Translations under genes and position numbers: made by a program
Shown here: piece after piece, positions 33,299 to 41,653 of the stretch
Position numbering within the stretch: the first letter of the stretch is position 1
Layout of the letters: each line of letters opens with the position of its first letter
From: Rahnella laticis
Lineage (GTDB): Bacteria; Pseudomonadota; Gammaproteobacteria; Enterobacterales; Enterobacteriaceae
Direction: 5' to 3'
Assembly: GCF_015644585.1 (NCBI RefSeq)
Contig: NZ_JADOBI010000010.1
Span: 140,326-204,325, forward strand
DNA: 64,000 nucleotides
Notes under the pieces: generated by a model
The model's database searches: none
Told to the model about the DNA's origin: nothing
The model's input: only the letters and a program-made list of their open reading frames with translations

Positions 33299-33605
33299 TC
33301 AGTTTATCCCTTCGGAATGCTTTCGCTAAGAATACGTCTGACCCGGGTGGGGCGTCGTATAACTTTGGTATTTTTACAAAAACTTACCCCGCTTTCGTTA
33401 CCAAAGTTGCCATCGATTTACTTTTCCGTCACAGACGGTCAAAATCAACGAATTACCATTTTAAATTAAAAGCCTTCATCGTCTAACATACAGGAACCTG
33501 CTGGCCACGTTTTCAGACAAAATGTTGCCTTAGCTCATGTTGACGAAGGAATCGCCTGCCTTTCAAGGCAACGAACCTCGCATTATACCCAATAAAGGAT
33601 GTTTC
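33299..33605. promoter_or_regulatory. mlaF-yrbG divergent intergenic region
   Basis: A 307-base gap holding promoters for mlaFEDCB and yrbG-kdsD. A perfect 10-bp inverted repeat, AACTTTGGTA at 33361-33370 and TACCAAAGTT at 33399-33408, is separated by 28 bases and centred about 85 bases upstream of mlaF. It could be an operator or the ends of a small remnant element. Confidence 0.55.
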
Positions 33606-34583
33606 ATGCTTCTCGCTATCGTACTGATGATTGTCGGCCTGTTACTGCTTGTTTACGCCGCCGATCGTCTGGTGTACGGAGCCGCTGTGCTGGCACGCTC
33701 ACTGGGCATGCCGCCACTCGTGATTGGCATGACCGTCGTCGGCGTGGGCATATCACTGCCTGAACTGGTGGTTTCCACCACCGCCGCCATCAACGATCAA
33801 ATGGATTTGGCCGTTGGAAACGCAATTGGTTCGAATATCATTAATATTCTTCTGATTTTGGGCGGCGCCGCCCTGATTCATCCACTTTCCGTTCGTTCTG
33901 ATATATTACGCCGCGAACTCCCTCTATTGTTACTGGTCACAGCGCTGTGCGGTTTTCTGCTCAGCGACGGCGAACTCAGCCGGTTCGATGGCGTTTTGCT
34001 GCTGGCCAGTGCCGCCGCGTTTATGATGCTGGTGATAAAAATCGCCCGCGCGGCTGAAAAAGAGGGGCTGGACACGCTGACGTACGAGCAAATGTCTGAA
34101 CTTCCGCAAGACAGCAGCAACACCGTGGCATTTCTGTGGCTGGCATTGGGCTTTATCATCATGCCACTGGCGTCAGGCATGATTGTCGACAACAGTACAG
34201 TGATTGCACGATATTTAGGCGTGAGCGAACTGGTGATTGGCCTGACGGTCATCGCTATCGGCACCAGCCTGCCGGAACTGGCGACGTTTATCGCCGGTGC
34301 AATTAAAGGTGAAGATGATATCGCGCTGGGCAATATCATCGGCGCCAATATTTTTAACACCTGCCTGGTGCTGGGATTACCTGCACTGGTGGCACCGGGT
34401 TCGTTCAACCCGGATGCGTTTCACCGCGACTACTGGGTGATGCTGGCGGTCAGCGTGGTGCTTTCCGGTTTGTGCCTGATGCGCAAACACCGGATCGGGC
34501 ATCTCGCCGGCGCATTATTGCTGTGCGGATTTATCGCCTACATGGCGGTGCTGTTCCTGTTACCGGACAGCATTGCCTTCTGA
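33606..34583 (+). CDS. yrbG: Calcium/sodium antiporter YrbG
   Basis: A 325-residue inner-membrane cation exchanger of the CaCA family. It has about ten transmembrane helices in two inverted halves, each carrying an alpha repeat: VVGVGISLPELVVS (about 41-54) and IAIGTSLPELATFIAGAIKGEDDIALGNIIGAN (about 218-250), with the ion-coordinating Glu. Start at 33606 is the family start; the open frame upstream to 33537 is untranslated leader. It is followed by kdsD after 19 bases. Confidence 0.94.
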   Translation: MLLAIVLMIVGLLLLVYAADRLVYGAAVLARSLGMPPLVIGMTVVGVGISLPELVVSTTAAINDQMDLAVGNAIGSNIINILLILGGAALIHPLSVRSDILRRELPLLLLVTALCGFLLSDGELSRFDGVLLLASAAAFMMLVIKIARAAEKEGLDTLTYEQMSELPQDSSNTVAFLWLALGFIIMPLASGMIVDNSTVIARYLGVSELVIGLTVIAIGTSLPELATFIAGAIKGEDDIALGNIIGANIFNTCLVLGLPALVAPGSFNPDAFHRDYWVMLAVSVVLSGLCLMRKHRIGHLAGALLLCGFIAYMAVLFLLPDSIAF

Positions 34584-34602
34584 ACTCTGTCAGGAATTGA
34601 CT

Positions 34603-35589
34603 ATGGCTAACTTTACCTTCGCCTCCGACTTTGATTTCCAGGCCGTCGGGCGTGATGTGCTGAAAACAGAACGTGAAGGACTTGAGCAGTTAGATCAATA
34701 CATTAACGGTGACTTTACCCGTGCGTGCGAAAAAATCTTCGCCTGCACCGGAAAAGTCGTCGTGATGGGTATGGGCAAATCCGGTCATATTGGCCGCAAG
34801 ATGGCCGCCACATTTGCCAGTACCGGGACTCCGGCATTTTTTGTCCACCCGGGTGAAGCCAGTCACGGCGATCTGGGCATGGTATCAAAGCAGGACATCG
34901 TTATCCTGATTTCCAACTCCGGCGAGGCGCATGAAATTCTGGGGCTGATCCCGGTCCTGAAACGGCTGAGCATTACGCTTATCTGCATGACGTCCAATCC
35001 GGAAAGCACGATGGGCAAAGCCGCCGATGTGCATCTTTGCGTCCGTGTGCCGAAAGAAGCCTGCCCGCTGGGTCTGGCGCCGACCAGCAGCACCACCGCT
35101 GTTTTGGTCATGGGCGACGCGCTCGCCGTAGCGCTGCTTGAAGCCCGCGGATTTACCCCTGAAGATTTCGCCCTGTCACACCCCGGCGGAGCACTGGGTC
35201 GCAAGCTCTTATTGCGCGTCAGCGATATCATGCACACCGGCGATGAAATCCCGCACGTCAGCCGTGATGCTTCTTTGCGCGATGCTCTTCTGGAAATCAC
35301 TCGCAAAAATCTGGGCATGACGGTCATCTGCAACGATTTAATGAAAATCGAAGGGATCTTTACCGATGGTGATTTACGCCGCATCTTTGATATGGGCGTG
35401 AACATTAATAATGCGGCGATTGCCGATGTGATGACGACCGGCGGGATCCGCGTTCGCCCTTCGCTTCTGGCGGTTGATGCACTGAATCTGATGCAGGAAA
35501 AACACATTACCTGCGTAATGGTTGCTGATGGTGACCAGTTGTTAGGTGTGTTACATATGCACGATATGCTGCGCGCTGGCGTAGTTTAA
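34603..35589 (+). CDS. kdsD: D-arabinose 5-phosphate isomerase KdsD
   Basis: A 328-residue isomerase converting ribulose 5-phosphate to arabinose 5-phosphate for Kdo of LPS. SIS domain (about 40-180) with GMGKSGHIGRKMAATFASTGTPAFFVHPGEASHGDLGM, and two CBS domains (about 210-270, 275-328). ATG 34603 is preceded by AGGAA. Lies between yrbG and kdsC as in E. coli. Confidence 0.97.
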   Translation: MANFTFASDFDFQAVGRDVLKTEREGLEQLDQYINGDFTRACEKIFACTGKVVVMGMGKSGHIGRKMAATFASTGTPAFFVHPGEASHGDLGMVSKQDIVILISNSGEAHEILGLIPVLKRLSITLICMTSNPESTMGKAADVHLCVRVPKEACPLGLAPTSSTTAVLVMGDALAVALLEARGFTPEDFALSHPGGALGRKLLLRVSDIMHTGDEIPHVSRDASLRDALLEITRKNLGMTVICNDLMKIEGIFTDGDLRRIFDMGVNINNAAIADVMTTGGIRVRPSLLAVDALNLMQEKHITCVMVADGDQLLGVLHMHDMLRAGVV

Positions 35590-35605
35590 TTGAGGAATAG
35601 CCCGA

Positions 35606-36172
35606 ATGAGTAAAAGCGCAGCCCTGGTGGAGACCTGCTACGGTCCGGTCAGCGCCCACGTGCTGGAACGCGCCAAAGCCGTTCGCCTGCTGATTTGCGA
35701 TGTGGACGGCGTCATGTCCGACGGCCTGATCTACATGGGAAATCAGGGCGAAGAGCTGAAAAGTTTTAACGTTCGCGACGGTTACGGCATCCGTTGCCTG
35801 CTGACATCTGACATTGAGGTCGCGATTATTACAGGCCGCAATGCGAAATTACTGGAAGATCGCGCTAAAACCCTCGGTATCCGCCACTTGTATCAGGGGC
35901 AATCGGATAAGCTTTTGGCCTTCCGTGAACTGTTAGATACACTGTCCCTGCGGGCTGAAGAAGTGGCGTATATCGGGGATGACCTGATTGACTGGCCGGT
36001 TATGGCCGAAGTCGGTCTTTCCGTGGCGGTTCAGGATGCACATCCGATCCTGTTGCCGAAGGCCGATTACGTTACCCGTATCGCCGGCGGACGTGGTGCC
36101 GTGCGCGAATTGTGTGACCTGATTCTGCTGGCGCAGGGCAAGCTGGAGGACGCCAAAGGGCTGTCGATATGA
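35606..36172 (+). CDS. kdsC: Kdo 8-phosphate phosphatase KdsC
   Basis: A 188-residue HAD-family phosphatase that dephosphorylates Kdo 8-phosphate. The nucleophile motif is LICDVDGVMSDG (about 31-42, DxD) and the metal-binding motif is IGDDLIDWPVM (about 118-128). A homotetramer in E. coli. Its stop overlaps the lptC start by four bases. Confidence 0.97.
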   Translation: MSKSAALVETCYGPVSAHVLERAKAVRLLICDVDGVMSDGLIYMGNQGEELKSFNVRDGYGIRCLLTSDIEVAIITGRNAKLLEDRAKTLGIRHLYQGQSDKLLAFRELLDTLSLRAEEVAYIGDDLIDWPVMAEVGLSVAVQDAHPILLPKADYVTRIAGGRGAVRELCDLILLAQGKLEDAKGLSI

Positions 36173-36738
36173 GTAAAACAAAACTTTGGATTATCCTTGT
36201 TCTGACGGCCATCGTTCTGATTCTGGTGGGCTGGTCATTGTCTGACAGCAGCGATGACGCTCCGCAGACGGTTAACGATCAGGATCCCACTTACCAGAGC
36301 GCCCACACGGTCACGATGGTCTATGACCCGACGGGCAGCCTGACGTATAAACTGGTTTCAGACCAGGTAAAATACTACGCCGCCGATCAGGTGACGTGGT
36401 TTACCAATCCGGTCGCGACCATGTATGACAAGAATAAAACACCAACCTGGGTGCTGCGTTCTGATAAAGCCAAGTTGACTCAGGATAAGATGCTCTATCT
36501 TTACGGGCATGTGCAGGGCGATAGCCTGACGCCTGAGACGTCACAGCTTCAAAGAATCAAAACGGATAATGCCCGGGTTAACCTGACGACACAGGACGTT
36601 GCCTCAGACGATGAAGTAACGCTTTATGGCACAGGTTTTACATCTAACGGCATGAAAATGCGCGGTAATCTGCGTGATAAGACAGCACAGCTGATCGAAA
36701 AGGTAACGACCTCTTATGAAATTCAAAGCAAAAAATAA
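36169..36738 (+). CDS. lptC: LPS export protein LptC
   Basis: A 189-residue bitopic inner-membrane protein that receives LPS from LptBFG and passes it to LptA. One transmembrane helix (about 7-24) and a periplasmic beta-jellyroll (about 55-185). Overlaps kdsC upstream and lptA downstream (23 bases), the same arrangement as in E. coli. Confidence 0.96.
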   Translation: MSKTKLWIILVLTAIVLILVGWSLSDSSDDAPQTVNDQDPTYQSAHTVTMVYDPTGSLTYKLVSDQVKYYAADQVTWFTNPVATMYDKNKTPTWVLRSDKAKLTQDKMLYLYGHVQGDSLTPETSQLQRIKTDNARVNLTTQDVASDDEVTLYGTGFTSNGMKMRGNLRDKTAQLIEKVTTSYEIQSKK

Positions 36739-37273
36739 AATCCGTGATCTCCTGATCGTCAGCTCGTTGTTAGCCGTGAGCATTCCGGCCTTCGCCTTAA
36801 AAGATGACACGACGAAACCGATCACCATTGATTCCGCCAATCAGGCGCTGGATGTGAACACCAACACGGCCACCTTCACCGGTAACGTCGTGGTCAATCA
36901 GGGCACCATTCAGGTTAAAGCCGATAAAGTGGTCGTGATCCGTCCTCAGGGCGTTTCCGGCAAAGAAGTGGTGGAAGGTTACGGTAATCCGGTGACATTT
37001 TACCAGATGCAGGACAACGGTAAGCCAGTGAAAGGCCATGCGCAGAAAGTCCGCTATGAAGTGGAAAACGATCTCGTGACCCTGACCGGTAACGCGTATC
37101 TTGAACAGCTCGACAGCAACGTGAAAGGCGACCGTATCACCTATCTGGTGCAGAAACAGCAAATGGAAGCCTTCAGTGATAAAGGCAACCGTGTGACGAC
37201 CGTTCTGGTTCCTTCGCAGCTGCAACAAAAAACGCCTGCCGCGGGCGGCCAGCCGACCAAAAAGAGTAACTGA
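36716..37273 (+). CDS. lptA: LPS transport periplasmic protein LptA
   Basis: A 185-residue periplasmic protein that oligomerises head-to-tail into the LPS bridge. Signal peptide 1-27 (cleavage after IPAFA), beta-jellyroll (about 35-155) including TFTGNVVVNQGTIQVKADKVVV and GNPVTFYQMQDNGKP. The start lies within the end of lptC and the stop is six bases before lptB. Confidence 0.97.
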   Translation: MKFKAKNKIRDLLIVSSLLAVSIPAFALKDDTTKPITIDSANQALDVNTNTATFTGNVVVNQGTIQVKADKVVVIRPQGVSGKEVVEGYGNPVTFYQMQDNGKPVKGHAQKVRYEVENDLVTLTGNAYLEQLDSNVKGDRITYLVQKQQMEAFSDKGNRVTTVLVPSQLQQKTPAAGGQPTKKSN

Positions 37274-37279
37274 TATTTT

Positions 37280-38005
37280 ATGGCAAAATTAATCGCAGAG
37301 AATCTGGCCAAAGCATACAAAGGCCGCAAGGTCGTTGAAGATGTCAGCCTGAATGTCAATTCGGGAGAAATCGTCGGCTTGCTGGGGCCAAACGGTGCGG
37401 GTAAAACCACCACCTTCTACATGGTCGTCGGGATTGTGCAACGTGATGCGGGTCGTATTATCGTTGACGATGAAGACATCAGCCTTTTGCCATTGCATAC
37501 CCGCGCCCGTCGCGGCATTGGGTATCTTCCGCAGGAAGCCTCTATCTTCCGTCGTCTCAGCGTGTTTGATAACCTGATGGCCGTATTACAAATCCGTGAT
37601 GACCTGACCAAAGAGCAGCGTAACGATCGCGCCAATGAGTTAATGGAAGAGTTCCATATTTCACATTTGCGCGATAACCTCGGTCAGTCCTTGTCCGGTG
37701 GTGAACGTCGCCGTGTTGAGATTGCCCGCGCGCTGGCAGCGAATCCTAAGTTTATCCTGCTGGATGAACCTTTCGCCGGGGTTGACCCGATTTCCGTCAT
37801 CGATATCAAAAAAATCATTGAGCATTTGCGTGACAGCGGCCTCGGCGTACTGATCACTGACCACAACGTTCGCGAAACTCTCGACGTTTGTGAGCGTGCC
37901 TATATCGTCAGTCAGGGGAAATTGATCGCCCACGGCACGCCAGCCGACATTCTTGCTGATGAACAGGTTAAACGCGTTTATCTTGGTGAAGAATTCCGTC
38001 TGTGA
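37280..38005 (+). CDS. lptB: LPS export ATPase LptB
   Basis: The 241-residue cytosolic ATPase of LptB2FG. Walker [13 protein letters not shown] (about 37-48), signature [15 protein letters not shown] (about 138-152), Walker [14 protein letters not shown] (about 157-169) and switch His in TDHNVRE. Full length. rpoN follows after 99 bases. Confidence 0.98.
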   Translation: MAKLIAENLAKAYKGRKVVEDVSLNVNSGEIVGLLGPNGAGKTTTFYMVVGIVQRDAGRIIVDDEDISLLPLHTRARRGIGYLPQEASIFRRLSVFDNLMAVLQIRDDLTKEQRNDRANELMEEFHISHLRDNLGQSLSGGERRRVEIARALAANPKFILLDEPFAGVDPISVIDIKKIIEHLRDSGLGVLITDHNVRETLDVCERAYIVSQGKLIAHGTPADILADEQVKRVYLGEEFRL

Positions 38006-38104
38006 TCTGTGCCGCCGGAACCGTGCCCGTTTCGACGTAAAGTCTGACGGGAGGTCTCTGACAGAAGTTACTCAGTTTGTAATCAACGGAAATAAAACCA
38101 AGAT

Positions 38105-39538
38105 ATGAAGCAAGGTTTGCAACTCAGACTCAGCCAACAACTGGCAATGACTCCTCAGTTACAACAGGCGATCCGCCTGTTGCAACTGTCCACGCTTGAG
38201 CTCCAACAGGAGATCCAACTCGCGCTGGAGAGCAACCCTCTGCTGGAACAAACCGACCTTCATGATGAAATCGATTCGGTAGAAGCCACCGACAACGAAG
38301 CGTTAGATACACGCGAAGCGCTCGAGCAGAAAGACATGCCCGAAGAGCTACCGCTGGATGCCACCTGGGACGAGATTTATACCGCGGGCACGCCTTCCGG
38401 CACCGGCAACGATTACAGCGACGACGAGCTGCCAATTTATCAGGGTGAAACCACGCAGACGCTTCAGGATTACCTGATGTGGCAGGTGGAACTGACGCCG
38501 TTTTCCGACACCGATGCCGCGATTGCCACGTCCATTGTCGACGCGGTAGACGATACCGGCTATCTGACCGTTTCCCTTGACGACATCCTCGAAAGCATCG
38601 GTGACGACAACGTCAGCATGGACGAAGTCGAAGCCGTTTTGAAACGCGTACAGCGTTTTGATCCGGTCGGTGTGGCGGCGCGTGACCTGCGTGACTGCCT
38701 GCTGATCCAGCTTTCGCAGTACGCCACAGACACGCCTTTCATCACCGAAGCACGCCTGATTATCAGCGAACATCTGGATTTGCTGGCGAACCATGATTTC
38801 CGCGCACTTATGCGTTCAACCCGGCTAAAAGAAGATACACTGAAAGGAGCGATGCTTCTGATTCAGTCTCTTGATCCGCGTCCGGGCCAGTCGATTAACA
38901 CCGGTGAATCCGAATACGTGATCCCCGATGTGCTGGTGCGAAAAGTGTCCGGTGTCTGGACGGTAGAACTGAACTCCGACAGCATTCCGCGTTTGAAGAT
39001 CAACCAGCAATACGCCGCGATGGGCAATTCCGCGCGCAGCGACAGCGACGGACAGTTTATCCGCAGCAATTTGCAGGAAGCCAAATGGCTGATCAAAAGC
39101 CTGGAAAGCCGCAACGATACGCTGCTGAAAGTGACACGCTGCATCGTTGAGCAGCAGCAGGCGTTCTTTGAGTTAGGTGAAGAATTTATGAAACCCATGG
39201 TGTTGGCAGATATCGCCAGCGCAGTGGAAATGCATGAATCGACGATTTCACGTGTGACGACGCAGAAGTTTCTGCACAGCCCGCGTGGCATTTTCGAACT
39301 GAAGTATTTTTTCTCCAGCCATGTCAGTACAGACAGCGGCGGCGAGGCATCGTCAACCGCGATCCGGGCGCTGGTGAAAAAATTAATCGCAGCGGAGAAT
39401 CCTGTAAAACCGCTCAGTGACAGTAAGTTAGCCACCCTGCTTTCCGATCAGGGAATTATGGTGGCGCGCCGGACTGTCGCCAAATACCGAGAGTCTTTGT
39501 CCATCCCGCCCTCAAACCAGCGTAAACAGTTAGTTTGA
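38105..39538 (+). CDS. rpoN: RNA polymerase sigma-54 factor RpoN
   Basis: A 477-residue sigma-54. Region I is Gln/Leu-rich (residues 1-50) and binds enhancer activators. Acidic region II is about 55-115. Core-binding and DNA-binding regions follow, ending in the helix-turn-helix (about 365-388) and the RpoN box [10 protein letters not shown] (about 454-463) that contacts the -24 element. Downstream hpf, ptsN, rapZ and npr form the usual rpoN cluster. Confidence 0.98.
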   Translation: MKQGLQLRLSQQLAMTPQLQQAIRLLQLSTLELQQEIQLALESNPLLEQTDLHDEIDSVEATDNEALDTREALEQKDMPEELPLDATWDEIYTAGTPSGTGNDYSDDELPIYQGETTQTLQDYLMWQVELTPFSDTDAAIATSIVDAVDDTGYLTVSLDDILESIGDDNVSMDEVEAVLKRVQRFDPVGVAARDLRDCLLIQLSQYATDTPFITEARLIISEHLDLLANHDFRALMRSTRLKEDTLKGAMLLIQSLDPRPGQSINTGESEYVIPDVLVRKVSGVWTVELNSDSIPRLKINQQYAAMGNSARSDSDGQFIRSNLQEAKWLIKSLESRNDTLLKVTRCIVEQQQAFFELGEEFMKPMVLADIASAVEMHESTISRVTTQKFLHSPRGIFELKYFFSSHVSTDSGGEASSTAIRALVKKLIAAENPVKPLSDSKLATLLSDQGIMVARRTVAKYRESLSIPPSNQRKQLV

Positions 39539-39561
39539 CCTCAACAGAGAAGGAAGACATT

Positions 39562-39849
39562 ATGCAGCTCAACATTACCGGACATCACATTGAGATCACC
39601 GATCCCCTGAGAGAATTCATCACGTCGAAGCTCGCCAAGCTTGAGCAGTATTTCGACCGGATAAATCAGGTGTATGTGGTGTTGAGCGTTGAAAAGGTGC
39701 AGAAAGTAGCGGAAGCCACTTTGCATGTGAACGGAGGCGAGTTGCATGCCACCTCGGAGCATCAGGATATGTACGCGGCAATTGACGGCCTGGTTGATAA
39801 ACTGGCCCGCCAGCTGAACAAGCACAAAGACAAACTGAAACAGCACTGA
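39562..39849 (+). CDS. hpf: Ribosome hibernation promoting factor Hpf
   Basis: A 95-residue short-form HPF that binds the 30S A/P sites and promotes 100S dimers in stationary phase. Start at 39562 (MQLNITGHHIEITDPLREF) matches E. coli; the earlier in-frame start overlaps rpoN and lacks support. It lies 23 bases after rpoN. Confidence 0.96.
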   Translation: MQLNITGHHIEITDPLREFITSKLAKLEQYFDRINQVYVVLSVEKVQKVAEATLHVNGGELHATSEHQDMYAAIDGLVDKLARQLNKHKDKLKQH

Positions 39850-39958
39850 CATTCATGTAGCCAACCCTGTGCTACAAACCTTCGGGCATCGGCTTGTGAC
39901 CTTCGGGAAACGAGCCGATATAGCTTTAAGGGTGAAACAGCGCCAAAGTGAAGATGAC

Positions 39959-40429
39959 ATGATTAACGATACTGCAATGCAATTAACGTCGGTGCTTAAT
40001 GCCGAATGCACCAAAAGCGGCGTTCATTGCGCCAGCAAAAAACGCGCACTGGAAATCATCAGTGAGCTGGCGGCCAAACAGCTAAATTTATCGCCGCAGG
40101 TGATTTTTGACGCCATTTTGACCCGTGAACGCATGGGCAGCACCGGGATCGGTGCCGGGATCGCCATTCCGCACGGAAAGCTGGAAGAAGACACTTTACG
40201 TGCCGTCGGGGTGTTCATTCAGCTTGAACAACCGATCGCTTTTGACGCTATCGATAATCAGCCTGTGGATTTGCTTTTTGCCTTGCTGGTTCCGGCAGAT
40301 CAATGTAAAACCCATTTACATACCTTGTCTTTAGTCGCCAAAAAACTGGCGGATAAAGGGGTGTGTCGTCGTCTGCGCGGAGCGCAAAGTGACGAAGAAC
40401 TGTTCCAGATAATGACTGAAAACGAATAA
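39959..40429 (+). CDS. ptsN: Nitrogen PTS EIIA component PtsN
   Basis: A 156-residue EIIA-Ntr, end of the phosphorelay PtsP-NPr-PtsN that regulates potassium transport and other targets. Phosphorylation site His72 in IAIPHGKLEEDTLRAVG (His73 in E. coli). Start at ATG 39959 gives MINDTAMQLTSVL; the frame also opens earlier, in the hpf-ptsN spacer. The C-terminus stops at EELFQIMTENE, about seven residues short of E. coli PtsN; that tail is not catalytic. Confidence 0.96.
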   Translation: MINDTAMQLTSVLNAECTKSGVHCASKKRALEIISELAAKQLNLSPQVIFDAILTRERMGSTGIGAGIAIPHGKLEEDTLRAVGVFIQLEQPIAFDAIDNQPVDLLFALLVPADQCKTHLHTLSLVAKKLADKGVCRRLRGAQSDEELFQIMTENE

Positions 40430-40496
40430 ATTACTGATTCCCGGTTGCGCGCCGGGAAAATGAATTCTGAACACTGAATGCCAGGGGAGTGACACC

Positions 40497-41351
40497 ATGG
40501 TGCTGATGATTGTCAGCGGCCGTTCCGGTTCCGGGAAGTCGGTTGCCCTAAGGGCATTGGAAGACATGGGTTTTTACTGTGTGGATAACCTGCCGGTAGT
40601 GTTATTGCCGCAGCTCGCCCAGACCCTTGTTGAACGCAATACGTCAGCGGCCGTCAGCATTGACGTTCGCAACATGCCAGAAACACCGGAAGTTTATGAG
40701 CATGCGATGTCACAGCTGCCGGAAAGCTTTTCACCACAGCTGCTGTTCCTCGACGCTGACCGTAATACCCTGATCCGCCGTTACAGCGACACCCGTCGTC
40801 TGCACCCGCTTTCCAGCAAAAACCTGTCCCTTGAAAGTGCAATCGATGAAGAAGCCGATTTGCTGGAGCCTTTGCGCTCTTCCGCGGATCTGATCATCGA
40901 CACCTCCGAGATGTCCGTTCACGAACTGGCTGAAATGCTGCGTACGCGCCTGCTGGGCAAACGCGAACGTGAACTGACCATGGTCTTTGAATCCTTTGGT
41001 TTCAAACACGGTATTCCAATTGATGCGGATTACGTTTTCGACGTGCGTTTCCTGCCAAACCCGCACTGGGATCCGAAACTGCGTCCGATGACCGGTCTCG
41101 ACAAACCGGTCGCTGCGTTCCTCGACCGTCATACCGAAGTCCATAACTTTATCTACCAGACGCGCAGCTACCTTGAACAATGGCTGCCCGCGCTGGAGAC
41201 CAATAACCGCAGTTATCTGACCGTCGCCATTGGCTGTACCGGCGGTAAGCACCGTTCGGTGTATATCGCAGAACAGCTGGCTGACTATTTCCGTTCCCGT
41301 GGGAAGAACGTCCAGTCCCGCCATCGCACGCTGGAAAAACGCAAATCATGA
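40497..41351 (+). CDS. rapZ: RNase adaptor protein RapZ
   Basis: A 284-residue protein that binds GlcN6P and the sRNAs GlmY/GlmZ and recruits RNase E to GlmZ, tuning glmS. N-terminal kinase-like domain with Walker [15 protein letters not shown] (about 8-21). C-terminal domain carries the RNA-binding patch [19 protein letters not shown] (about 244-262) and basic tail [10 protein letters not shown]. Preceded by GGGGAG. The stop overlaps npr by four bases. Confidence 0.97.
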   Translation: MVLMIVSGRSGSGKSVALRALEDMGFYCVDNLPVVLLPQLAQTLVERNTSAAVSIDVRNMPETPEVYEHAMSQLPESFSPQLLFLDADRNTLIRRYSDTRRLHPLSSKNLSLESAIDEEADLLEPLRSSADLIIDTSEMSVHELAEMLRTRLLGKRERELTMVFESFGFKHGIPIDADYVFDVRFLPNPHWDPKLRPMTGLDKPVAAFLDRHTEVHNFIYQTRSYLEQWLPALETNNRSYLTVAIGCTGGKHRSVYIAEQLADYFRSRGKNVQSRHRTLEKRKS

Positions 41352-41620
41352 CGGTTAAACAAACGGTAGAAATCAAAAACCGGTTAGGGATGCATGCCCG
41401 TCCGGCGATGAAGTTATTTGAACTGGTACAGAGCTTCGAGTCAGAAGTGATGCTGCGCAACGGCACAGGCATTGAGGCGGAAGCCAGCAGCGTGATTGCA
41501 TTGCTGATGCTGGATTCCCCGAAAGGCCAGCAGATTGAAATCGAAGCCACCGGCCCCGATGAAGAACAGGCACTGACCGCCGTCGTTAATCTCATCAACT
41601 CCGGTTTCGACGAGGACTGA
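41348..41620 (+). CDS. npr: Phosphocarrier protein NPr
   Basis: A 90-residue HPr paralogue of the nitrogen PTS. Active-site His16 in [13 protein letters not shown], followed by a Ser-containing [17 protein letters not shown] segment at the position of HPr Ser46. It accepts phosphate from PtsP and donates it to PtsN encoded two genes upstream. Its end faces the convergent PRD regulator gene. Confidence 0.96.
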   Translation: MTVKQTVEIKNRLGMHARPAMKLFELVQSFESEVMLRNGTGIEAEASSVIALLMLDSPKGQQIEIEATGPDEEQALTAVVNLINSGFDED

Positions 41621-41628
41621 TTTAAAGA

Positions 41629-41653
41629 TTAGCCAACGCCTGTCGTTGGCTAA
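41629..41653. terminator. hairpin at npr/PRD-regulator convergence
   Basis: TTAGCCAACG 41629-41638 pairs perfectly with CGTTGGCTAA 41644-41653. The TAG stop of the minus-strand regulator lies inside the stem. It probably terminates both transcripts, although T tracts are short. Confidence 0.6.

Noticed and set aside
39869..39958. Longer PtsN start 30 codons upstream
   Set aside because: The added residues are not conserved and ATG 39959 aligns with the E. coli N-terminus.
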